Below are positions 15,592-21,267 of a stretch of DNA of 21,267 nt, one piece after another. Position numbers and translations under genes: made by a program. The notes beneath the pieces were generated by a model. The model saw only the letters and a program-made list of their open reading frames with translations, was not told where the DNA came from and did not search any database. How positions within the stretch are numbered: position 1 is the stretch's first letter; each line of letters begins with the position of its first letter. This DNA comes from Opitutaceae bacterium. GTDB lineage: Bacteria > Verrucomicrobiota > Verrucomicrobiia > Opitutales > Opitutaceae. The stretch spans positions 1-21,267 of the forward strand of contig JAPOIC010000008.1 in the NCBI GenBank assembly GCA_029979145.1. Reading direction: 5' to 3'.

Positions 15592-16665
15592 TCAGGACGC
15601 TTCCTCGGCCTCGCCGGTGACGCTTTCGCCGCCCTTGACGTTGACCTTGCCCATGACGGCTTCCTTGAGTTTGGCGGCGAGATCGGGCTTTTCGCGGATC
15701 GCGAGCTTGGCGGCGTCGCGGCCCTGACCGATGAGTTCGCCCTCGAAGGAAATCCATGCGCCGCGTTTCTCGAGAATCTTGTGCTCGATGCCGAGGTCGA
15801 GCAGCGAACCGGTGGCGGAGATGCCTTCGTCATACATGATGTCGAACTCGGCCTCGGTGAATGGCGGGGCGACCTTGTTCTTCACGACATTGATCTTAGT
15901 GCGGTTGCCGACGACCTTGCCGTCGGGCGTCTTGATCTGGTCGCGGCGGCGAATGTCGATGCGCACGCTGGCGAAGAACTTGAGGGCGCGACCGCCGGAG
16001 GTGGTCTCAGGGTTGCCAAACATCACGCCAATCTTCTCGCGGATCTGGTTGGTGAAAATGCAGACGCAGTTGGTCTTGTTGACGACCGCGGTGAGGCGGC
16101 GCATGGCCTGCGACATGAGGCGGGCTTGGGCGCCGACGGTGGCGTCGCCCATCTGGCCGTCGAGCTCAGCCCGGGTCGTGAGGGCGGCGACGGAGTCGAG
16201 GACGATGACGTCGATGGAGTTCGAGCGGATCAACGTCTCCATGATGTTGAGCGCGTCCTCGCCGGAGTCCGGCTGCGAGACGAGCAGGTCGTCGAGGTTG
16301 ACGCCGGCGATGCGGGCATACTTCGGATCGAGCGCGTGCTCGACGTCGATGAAGGCCGCGAGACCGCCGAGCTTCTGGGCCTCGGCGATGACGCTGAGAC
16401 AGAAGGTGGTTTTGCCGGAAGATTCCGGACCGTAGATTTCGATGATGCGGCCCTTGGGCAGGCCGCCGACGCCGAGAGCGAGGTCAACCGCGAGCGAACC
16501 CGTGCTCAGCGTCTCCACGTTCATGTGGGCGTTGCTGCCGAGGCGCATGATCGAGCCCTCGCCGAATTGCTTGGTGATACTCGAGACGGCGAGCTCGATG
16601 TTCTTTTCGCGGCTGGCGGCAGCGGTGGCGACGGCGGTGGATTTGGCAGGGGCGGCTTTCGACAT
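15592..16665 (-). CDS. recA: recombinase RecA
   Basis: RecA forms filaments on single-stranded DNA, drives strand exchange and stimulates LexA self-cleavage. The 357-residue product has the Walker A GPESSGKTT at 79-87, the DVEHALD segment, Walker B VIVLDSVAAL, the L1/L2 loops (GQMGDATVGAQARLMSQAMR and FGNPETTSGGRALKF) and a C-terminal acidic tail (GEAEEAS). An Ala-rich extension of about 18 residues precedes the core. The ATG at 16665 is preceded by ACCCAACCATTT, with no Shine-Dalgarno sequence. About 43-60 bp upstream lies an 18-bp palindrome that may be its damage-response operator. The gene stands alone, with the inverted-repeat element just after its stop. Confidence 0.98.
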   Translation of the reverse strand: MSKAAPAKSTAVATAAASREKNIELAVSSITKQFGEGSIMRLGSNAHMNVETLSTGSLAVDLALGVGGLPKGRIIEIYGPESSGKTTFCLSVIAEAQKLGGLAAFIDVEHALDPKYARIAGVNLDDLLVSQPDSGEDALNIMETLIRSNSIDVIVLDSVAALTTRAELDGQMGDATVGAQARLMSQAMRRLTAVVNKTNCVCIFTNQIREKIGVMFGNPETTSGGRALKFFASVRIDIRRRDQIKTPDGKVVGNRTKINVVKNKVAPPFTEAEFDIMYDEGISATGSLLDLGIEHKILEKRGAWISFEGELIGQGRDAAKLAIREKPDLAAKLKEAVMGKVNVKGGESVTGEAEEAS

Positions 16666-16707
16666 AAATGGTTGGGTTGAGTAGTGGGTAGATCCTAACG
16701 AAGGGGA

Positions 16708-16725
16708 CTGACAGGGTTATGTCAG
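16708..16725. promoter_or_regulatory. palindrome in the recA leader, candidate LexA or other operator
   Basis: CTGACAGGGTTATGTCAG has perfect 6-bp arms (CTGACA/TGTCAG) around a 6-bp centre. It lies 42 bp upstream of the recA ATG and 47 bp downstream of the DUF486 stop, where an operator for recA would be expected. It does not match the verrucomicrobial LexA motif as I remember it (TGTTC-N4-GAACA), nor that of E. coli or Bacillus. The binding protein is therefore uncertain. I could not find a convincing sigma-70 promoter beside it. Confidence 0.5.
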
Positions 16726-16771
16726 CAGACTTTCGCGGCGCGCCGGAGGCAGGCAAGGACGGAGTGCGCCC

Positions 16772-17128
16772 TTATGAGGCGCCGGGCTTGAAAGCGGTGG
16801 CAAACCAGACAGCGAGGAGCAGGAAGCCGAAGCTCACGGCGTAGTTCCAGGTGAACCGCTCCTTGAGCACGAACCAAGCGAAGCCCACGAAGACCGCGAG
16901 GGTGATGACCTCTTGGATGATCTTGAGCTGGTAGCCCGTGAAGGTGCCGGAGAGGTAGCCCAGCCGGTTGGCGGGGACCATGAAGCAGTATTCCAGCAGG
17001 GCGATGCCCCAGGAGACGAGGATGACGATGAGGAGGGAACGGCCCTCGAGGAACTTGAACTTCAGGTGCCCATACCAAGCGAGGGTCATGAACACGTTGG
17101 AACAGACGAGCAGCAGGACGGTTTTCAT
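16772..17128 (-). CDS. DUF486 family small membrane protein (DMT superfamily-like)
   Basis: A 118-residue protein of the DUF486 family, related to the drug/metabolite transporter superfamily; function is not established. I chose ATG at 17128 (MKTVLLLVCSNVFMTLAWYG) because the family starts there; an in-frame ATG at 17179 would add 17 Arg-rich residues unlike the family. There are four hydrophobic helices at about residues 3-19, 31-50, 70-88 and 94-112. The segments FMTLAWYGHLKF and FMVPANRLGY are family-typical. It lies between the epimerase gene and recA on the same strand. A 21-bp near-perfect palindrome sits 65 bp upstream of the start and probably controls it. Confidence 0.88.
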   Translation of the reverse strand: MKTVLLLVCSNVFMTLAWYGHLKFKFLEGRSLLIVILVSWGIALLEYCFMVPANRLGYLSGTFTGYQLKIIQEVITLAVFVGFAWFVLKERFTWNYAVSFGFLLLAVWFATAFKPGAS

Positions 17129-17193
17129 GCGGTGAAAAGTCAGGCCCTCGCGCCTCCCCACGCGGCGCTCTCGGCCCATCTGGTGGGAGCAGT

Positions 17194-17214
17194 TTGTAAC
17201 GTATTATGTTACAA
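17194..17214. promoter_or_regulatory. 21-bp near-perfect palindrome, candidate operator upstream of the DUF486 gene
   Basis: The arms TTGTAACGTA and TATGTTACAA flank a single central T and pair at 9 of 10 positions, with perfect outer 7-mers TTGTAAC/GTTACAA. Read on the minus strand it contains CATAAT, a five-of-six match to a -10 hexamer, so a bound repressor would block that promoter. It is AT-rich against GC-rich surroundings and lies between the epimerase stop and the DUF486 start. The size and symmetry suit a TetR-, MarR- or Fur-like dimer; which one cannot be told. Confidence 0.65.
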
Positions 17215-17249
17215 CTTGCTCCTCGATGGAGAGCAGGGGGTGGGGCGCT

Positions 17250-18230
17250 TCAGGGGGAGAGGTAGTAGTAGGATTTGAACCACTCGACGAAGCGCCGGAG
17301 GCCGTCCTCGAGCGGGACGCGCGGGGTGTAGCCGACGGCGGTCTGGATGCGGTCGAGCGAGGCGCAGGTCTCGGGCACGTCGGCCGGCTGCGCGGGCTGG
17401 AGGTTCAGCTTGGCTTCGCGGCCGATGAGCTGCTCGAGCATGCGCACGAAGAGCAGCATTTCCACCGGCCGGTGATGGCCGATGTTGAACAACCGGAAGG
17501 GTGGCACTGGTTGCTCGCTGGGCGGGTAGAGCAGGACCTTCAGCACGCCGTCGGTGATGTCGTCGATGTAGGTGAAGTCCCGGCGGGCTTTGCCCTCGGC
17601 GAAGAGGTTGATCGGCTCGCCGTCAAAGATGGCCTTGGCGAAGAGTGTAGGCGCGGTGTCGGGCCGGCCCCACGGGCCGTAGACGTTGAAGAAGCGCAGG
17701 CCGGTGAGCATGAGCCCGTGCAGGTGCGCGTAGCTGTGGGCCATGACTTCGTTGGCCTGCTTGGTGGCGCCGTAGAAAGAGAGGGGCTTGGTCACGTCGG
17801 CATCCTCCGCGAAGGGGATCGCGGTGTGTGCGCCGTAGACACTGCTGGACGACGCAAACACCGTGTGCTTCGGCGGGGGCGCGCGCGCGGCCTCGAGGAC
17901 GTTGAAGAAGCCGACGAGGTTGCTCTGCACGTAGGCCTCGGGATGGGTGACGCTGTAGCGGACATTGGCCTGCGCACCGAGATGCACGACGTAGTCCGGT
18001 TTGAAGTGGGCCCAGAGGCCGGCGAGCCTGCCCGGCTCCGCGAAGTCCGCCTGCACGAACCGGAAGTTCTCGCGGTCCGCGAGTTCCGCCAACCGGGCGC
18101 GCTTCAGGGCCACGTCGTAGTAGTCGTTCAGGTTGTCGATGCCCAGCACCTCGCATGAGGCGGTCCGGGTAAGACGCTGACAGACGTGGTAGCCGATAAA
18201 GCCGGCGGCACCGGTCACGAGCACTTTCAT
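17250..18230 (-). CDS. NAD-dependent epimerase, UDP-glucuronate 4-epimerase-like
   Basis: This enzyme probably converts UDP-glucuronate to UDP-galacturonate for envelope or exopolysaccharide synthesis. I chose ATG at 18230 (MKVLVTGAAGFIG), 24 bp inside the longest frame, because it begins right at the Rossmann strand. The 326-residue product has GAAGFIG at 7-13, IDNLNDYYDV at 31-40 (typical of the glucuronate epimerase group), SSSSVYG at 127-133 and the catalytic Y153-x3-K157 (YGATK). It also has RPDTAPTLFAKAI at 189-201 and RRDFTYIDDI at 216-225. It is a short-chain dehydrogenase/reductase of extended type. No other sugar-nucleotide gene is nearby. The substrate is inferred from subfamily motifs; GalE-like activity on other UDP-sugars is possible. 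Confidence 0.88.
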   Translation of the reverse strand: MKVLVTGAAGFIGYHVCQRLTRTASCEVLGIDNLNDYYDVALKRARLAELADRENFRFVQADFAEPGRLAGLWAHFKPDYVVHLGAQANVRYSVTHPEAYVQSNLVGFFNVLEAARAPPPKHTVFASSSSVYGAHTAIPFAEDADVTKPLSFYGATKQANEVMAHSYAHLHGLMLTGLRFFNVYGPWGRPDTAPTLFAKAIFDGEPINLFAEGKARRDFTYIDDITDGVLKVLLYPPSEQPVPPFRLFNIGHHRPVEMLLFVRMLEQLIGREAKLNLQPAQPADVPETCASLDRIQTAVGYTPRVPLEDGLRRFVEWFKSYYYLSP

Positions 18231-18356
18231 CCGCCCGGGTATGGCGGACGCCACGCGCAGCGGCTAGGAGAAAGTGGGGGTGGGGCGGCTCCTTTTGGAG
18301 AGGCAAAAATGCGAGGTGCCCCCGGGGCGGGACGGGAAACGCTGGCGGTGTTCCCC

Positions 18357-18887
18357 ATGAAAAACATCCCCTGTCCTCTGCTTCGACGTTTACTCTTCCG
18401 CCTCGGCCCCTTGCTGGCTGCCGGGGTGCTCTTGTTTGGCTCCGGTTGCGCTACGATCACTCGCGGCACCAAGGAGGCTTTGGTGGTTGAGTCGTTTCCC
18501 AGCGGTGCAGAGGTCCGCCTCTCGAACGGCATGAGCGGCACAACCCCAAGCAGTTTTAAAATCCCACGCAAGGGCGACGCCGCGGTCACCGTGTCGAAGC
18601 CAGGCTACGAAACCGTGACGGTCAATATCACCACTCAAGTAGCCAAGGCTGGTGCCATGGGCATGGCGGGCAACGTTCTCATAGGCGGTGTGATCGGTGC
18701 GGGCGTCGATGCGATGTCGGGCGGCATGCTGGAACACCAACCCAATCCGGTGAAAATCACGCTCGTGCCGCTGCGCAAGGAGGGACGCGACCCCAAGGCA
18801 ATTCGCGAAGAGGACCCAGAACTGGCGCAGCCAGAGTCCGAGGACGCGGAGCCTGAATATCCGCCGATCGAAACCGATGGCGGCTAA
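18357..18887 (+). CDS. putative lipoprotein with PEGA domain
   Basis: This is an exported protein of unknown function. The chosen ATG at 18357 gives 176 residues starting with a signal sequence (MKNIPCPLLRRLLFRLGPLL...) that ends in FGSGCATITRG. The Cys could be lipid-modified, although the lipobox is not perfect (Gly at -3). The following part (EALVVESFPSGAEVRLSNGM, then SGTTPSSFKIPRKGD and VSKPGYE) is a PEGA-type beta domain, common in surface proteins. A Gly/Ala/Met-rich stretch (GAMGMAGNVLIGGVIGAGVDAM) then looks like a membrane-associating glycine-zipper segment, and the C-terminus is acidic. Longer in-frame starts upstream run into the epimerase promoter region and lack signal-like sequence. 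It is convergent with the dioxygenase gene, only 6 bp apart. Confidence 0.8.
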   Translation: MKNIPCPLLRRLLFRLGPLLAAGVLLFGSGCATITRGTKEALVVESFPSGAEVRLSNGMSGTTPSSFKIPRKGDAAVTVSKPGYETVTVNITTQVAKAGAMGMAGNVLIGGVIGAGVDAMSGGMLEHQPNPVKITLVPLRKEGRDPKAIREEDPELAQPESEDAEPEYPPIETDGG

Positions 18888-18893
18888 TCTGCC

Positions 18894-19757
18894 TCAGCAG
18901 GTCACATCCTTGCCCTCGCTGCCGAAATGGCGCAGGCGCTCCTCGTTGTCGGGGAGCTGCGTGACGTCGGCCGGGGCGTAGTGGAATTGCAGGGCGCGGC
19001 GGCGCTTCTTGGACGAGTTGTGCGGCGTGCCGTGCGGGAGCAATCCGCTGAAGAAGAGGAGGCCGCCGGGCTTGAGCGGCGCGGCCACGGATTGCTGGCC
19101 GAGGATCTCGGTGTCGCAGATCTGCCAGTCGCGGCGCTGGAAATGGATGCGCGGGCCGGTCTTGTGCTGGCCGGGCATGAATTGCATGCAACCGTTCTCG
19201 ATCGTGGCCTCATCGAGGGCGATCCACACGCCGACGACTGGCGTGCCCTGCGGGTAGTTGAAGTAGGCGTTGTCTTGGTGCCACGGCTTTTCGCGGCCGA
19301 GGCGAGGCGGCTTGATCAGCGCCATGTCCTGAAACAGGTGCGGGGCGCGCTCGCCGAGGAGCGTGGTCACGGCCTGGATGAGTTGAGGGTGATGCGAGAT
19401 CGCCTTCAGCCGCGGCTCGAATTCCACGAAGAACATCAGCTTGCGCACGGCATCCTGGCGCTGTTCGACGCCGAGTTTGGGCAGCATGTCCTGCGCCTTG
19501 GACTCGAACATCACGCCGGTGAAATCCAGGTTCTTGCCCATGATGAGATCGACGAGGCCTTCCAGCGCGGCCTTTACCTCGGCGGAATTGAAGGCTTGGC
19601 GGACGATCAGGTAGCCCTGTTCGTGGAAGTGGGCGATCTCGTCCGGACCGATGTCCTCGAAATGCTCCACGCCGAAGCCGGCGCCGGCGGGCTGGTAGAG
19701 CTCGGCGGCATGCATGTCGGAACCGTGGTCAAATTGCAGGGCGGGGGCGTTGCTCAT
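18894..19757 (-). CDS. phytanoyl-CoA dioxygenase (PhyH) family Fe(II)/2-oxoglutarate oxygenase
   Basis: This is probably a cytoplasmic non-heme iron hydroxylase using 2-oxoglutarate; the substrate is unknown. The 287-residue product has the metal-binding H160-x-D162 in KPWHQDNAYF, a distal metal ligand H242 in LPHGTPHNSS, and the 2-oxoglutarate-binding arginine at about 254 in KKRRRALQFHY. ENGCMQFMPGQHKTG at 187-201 is the usual PhyH loop with its conserved GSH/GQH-type segment. All catalytic residues appear present. It is divergent from the AraC regulator gene across 93 bp, so that regulator is its most likely controller. Bacterial PhyH proteins act on many small molecules, and the human-type phytanoyl substrate should not be assumed. 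Confidence 0.88.
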   Translation of the reverse strand: MSNAPALQFDHGSDMHAAELYQPAGAGFGVEHFEDIGPDEIAHFHEQGYLIVRQAFNSAEVKAALEGLVDLIMGKNLDFTGVMFESKAQDMLPKLGVEQRQDAVRKLMFFVEFEPRLKAISHHPQLIQAVTTLLGERAPHLFQDMALIKPPRLGREKPWHQDNAYFNYPQGTPVVGVWIALDEATIENGCMQFMPGQHKTGPRIHFQRRDWQICDTEILGQQSVAAPLKPGGLLFFSGLLPHGTPHNSSKKRRRALQFHYAPADVTQLPDNEERLRHFGSEGKDVTC

Positions 19758-19850
19758 GGGCGAAGGGGGTGGGGCAGTGGGTTCAACCTAGCAAATCCGG
19801 GGTTGTGCCGCCATGCATTGCGCCGCTAATTATTTGGACTTATCCGCTCC
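19758..19850. promoter_or_regulatory. divergent promoter region between the PhyH and AraC genes
   Basis: This 93-bp gap must hold promoters for both divergent genes. A candidate plus-strand promoter for the regulator is TTGTGC (19803-19808), an 18-bp spacer, then TAATTA (19827-19832). AraC-type regulators usually bind direct repeats here, but I could not define a repeat with confidence. A short AT-rich patch (TAATTATTTGGACTTAT) stands out from the GC-rich surroundings. Confidence 0.4.
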
Positions 19851-20675
19851 ATGGCTTTCCCAACCGGACTCGAATTTGTCGCCCGCCACCGCGGTCGCGT
19901 CCGCTGCGAACCCGGCTGGCATCTGGGCCGCAGCTGGGCGCAGGGGCTGCGCGACTTCGACCTGTGGTTCGTCTGGGAGGGCCGCGGGCGCATGGTTACG
20001 AGCGACGGCGAACTCCGCTTGCGGCCCGGGGTGTGCCTATGGATGCGGCCCGGCCGGCACTATGAGGCCGTGCAGGATCCGGCGGCGCGGCTGGGGGTGA
20101 ATTATGTCCATTTCGGCGTGCAACGGGCGGGTCGAGATTTGCCTTTATCCGCTTTCGAACCGCCCTTCGAGGTGCTGCGTTCACGCCAGGTGGAGTTTGT
20201 CGACGCGATCATGCGCCGGATTGTCGAACTGGTCGGGGATGGTGCTGAGGCTACGGCGGCCAATGCGTTGCTGGGCGGTTTGCTGATCGAGTTGGCGCGG
20301 GAGCATGCCGCCGCCCTGCACCAACCGACTCCGGGCACCGAGCAGCGGCACCGCGATCTGGTGCTCGAGGTGGCCGGGCGGATTCGCGAAAGCCCCGCAC
20401 AGGCACCCGCAGTGGCAGCCCTTGCCAGGCAGGCGGGCTACAGCGTGGACCATTTCTCGCGGGTCTTTCAGAAGGTCACGGGTCTGCGGCCGCAGGATTA
20501 TGTGATTAACGCCCGGATCGAGCGCGCCCGGCAGCTCCTCGCCGAATCAGACCTCACCATTGGCGGCGTGGCGGAAAACGTGGGCTTTCAGGACATCTTT
20601 TACTTCTCCCGGCAGTTCCGGCAGAAGACCGGGCAGACCCCCACGGAATTCCGCCGCGGGCTCCGGGTAGGCTGA
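19851..20675 (+). CDS. AraC family transcriptional regulator
   Basis: A 274-residue regulator with an N-terminal cupin-like sensing domain (about residues 20-110; LWFVWEGRGRM, LRPGVCLWMRPGRHYE) and a C-terminal double helix-turn-helix domain (about 168-272). The first helix-turn-helix is VAALARQAGYSVDHFSRVFQ, and the second contains IGGVAENVGFQDIFYFSRQF followed by the family ending GQTPTEFRRG. The effector is probably a small sugar-like molecule, as for related proteins with this cupin domain, but that is inference. It is transcribed away from the PhyH dioxygenase gene and may control it and itself. A hairpin with a T-run 28 bp after its stop is a likely terminator. Confidence 0.93.
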   Translation: MAFPTGLEFVARHRGRVRCEPGWHLGRSWAQGLRDFDLWFVWEGRGRMVTSDGELRLRPGVCLWMRPGRHYEAVQDPAARLGVNYVHFGVQRAGRDLPLSAFEPPFEVLRSRQVEFVDAIMRRIVELVGDGAEATAANALLGGLLIELAREHAAALHQPTPGTEQRHRDLVLEVAGRIRESPAQAPAVAALARQAGYSVDHFSRVFQKVTGLRPQDYVINARIERARQLLAESDLTIGGVAENVGFQDIFYFSRQFRQKTGQTPTEFRRGLRVG

Positions 20676-20703
20676 GCGGCGCCGGTTGGCGCGGGCTATG
20701 CAT

Positions 20704-20725
20704 CTGACAGTATGTCAGTTTTTTT
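20704..20725 (+). terminator. intrinsic terminator after the AraC regulator gene
   Basis: CTGACA (20704-20709), loop GTA, TGTCAG (20713-20718), then seven T (20719-20725). The six-pair stem with a tight loop and T-run fits rho-independent termination of the regulator transcript. The same arms occur in the recA leader palindrome, so a protein-binding role is an alternative. Confidence 0.6.
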
Positions 20726-20737
20726 CCAAACTTGCTC

Positions 20738-20767
20738 TTGCCGGGCCAAAAACCCGCCCATTACTTT
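20738..20767 (+). promoter_or_regulatory. weak candidate promoter of the glutaredoxin-like gene
   Basis: TTGCCG (20738-20743), an 18-bp spacer and TACTTT (20762-20767), 32 bp before the start codon. Both hexamers are imperfect. It lies just after the terminator of the preceding gene, where a promoter is required. An AAGGA Shine-Dalgarno-like sequence follows at 20783-20787, 12 bases before ATG, the only recognisable one in the window. Confidence 0.3.
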
Positions 20768-20799
20768 GCACGACTCTCCTGTAAGGACACGTTATAACC

Positions 20800-21135
20800 A
20801 TGACGATCAAAGCTTACCTCAAGCCGCACTGCGGTTGGTCCAATGGCGTTCGCGCCATCATGCGCAAGCATGCCCTTGAATATCAGGACATTGACATCAT
20901 CAACGACCGCGCGAACTACGCGGAGATGGTGCGGAAGTCCGGTCAGCCCCTCTCGCCCTGCGTTGAGATCGATGGCGTGATGTTGGCGGACGTCTCTGGC
21001 GAAGAGGTCGAAAATTACCTGATCAGTAACGACTTGGTTAAACCTACCGACTCCTCGGCTGACGCCCCCACGAATGCGGGCTGCTCGGACGAGGAACACG
21101 CCAAAATGGCCACCAAAACCATTCGTTTCTTCTAA
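20800..21135 (+). CDS. glutaredoxin-like protein with CxxS active site
   Basis: A 111-residue thioredoxin-fold protein of glutaredoxin type. The N-terminal strand IKAYLKPHCGWSNGV carries C11-G-W-S14, so it has a monothiol-type (CxxS) rather than dithiol active site. The middle has EYQDIDIINDRANYAEMV, and the cis-proline loop is PLSPCVEIDGV, where glutaredoxins usually have TVPxVFI. An extra Cys follows this Pro. The C-terminal 30 residues (from about KPTDSSADAP) extend beyond the fold and contain one Cys and a final IRFF. It may handle thiol exchange or iron-sulfur transfer; neither is shown. It is a single-gene unit, with terminators on both sides. Confidence 0.82.
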   Translation: MTIKAYLKPHCGWSNGVRAIMRKHALEYQDIDIINDRANYAEMVRKSGQPLSPCVEIDGVMLADVSGEEVENYLISNDLVKPTDSSADAPTNAGCSDEEHAKMATKTIRFF

Positions 21136-21161
21136 CTGAGAGCATCCGCGATACTCCCCCG

Positions 21162-21194
21162 GCCGGCTCTCGCATCCCGAAGCCGGCTTTTTTT
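21162..21194 (+). terminator. intrinsic terminator after the glutaredoxin-like gene
   Basis: GCCGGCT (21162-21168), a 12-base loop, AGCCGGC (21181-21187), then seven T (21188-21194). A strong GC-rich stem with a T-run, 26 bp after the stop codon, is a textbook rho-independent terminator. Confidence 0.9.
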
Positions 21195-21267
21195 GCGCCC
21201 AATCCCGACTTTCCCGATCCGCTGAACCAATTCCTGCTAGACATGCACCTCTGACCATGACCAAGCC

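Noticed and set aside
15477..15833. Small frame across the inverted repeat encoding a HSEQHEESS-like peptide
   Set aside because: This is the familiar spurious product of this repeat type, not a gene.
21257..21267. ATG at the right edge as the start of a next gene
   Set aside because: Only three codons are visible and no leader signal supports it.

Overview
The window reads as ordinary chromosomal DNA of a GC-rich Gram-negative bacterium. I infer a member of the Verrucomicrobiota, most likely Opitutaceae-like, but no rRNA gene is present to prove it. The basis is overall protein character, GC-rich codon use, almost no Shine-Dalgarno sequences, envelope-exported proteins, and a GH43-like enzyme with PhyH and AraC-type genes typical of that group. 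Most genes lie on the minus strand. Only a PEGA lipoprotein, an AraC regulator and a glutaredoxin-like gene are on the plus strand. No gene-free stretch exceeds 300 bases, and I see no tRNA, rRNA, CRISPR array or insertion sequence.

Layout from left to right: (1) the 5' part of an F1Fo ATP synthase operon, transcribed leftward as atpB-atpE-atpF-atpH-atpA, with atpA cut by the window edge; (2) trmB, then a PhoR/PhoB-type two-component pair with overlapping stop and start codons; (3) mnmE-mnmG, whose products jointly modify the wobble uridine of tRNA; (4) an ABC exporter operon (ATPase, FtsX-type permease, periplasmic adaptor); (5) a GH43-like enzyme and an exported cyclophilin; (6) recA, with an 82-bp inverted-repeat element downstream and a palindrome upstream; (7) a DUF486 membrane protein and a UDP-glucuronate 4-epimerase-like enzyme, with a 21-bp palindrome between them; (8) the PEGA lipoprotein convergent with a PhyH-type dioxygenase, which is divergent from the AraC regulator; (9) a glutaredoxin-like gene closed by a clear intrinsic terminator.

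The most notable hidden signal is a pair of ParB-binding (parS) sites inside coding sequence. One is a perfect 18-bp palindrome in mnmG and the other a 14-bp palindrome in mnmE, 962 bp apart centre to centre. Both are read in frame as Phe-His-Val-Glu. This suggests the window lies in the origin-proximal, centromere-like part of the chromosome, although parA and parB are not in view. Other points for a second look are two candidate operators (recA leader and upstream of DUF486), a widespread-type inverted repeat after recA, leaders lacking Shine-Dalgarno sequences, and several unusual ATP synthase subunit features. I did not find a convincing novel multi-gene system; the gene content is mostly housekeeping.
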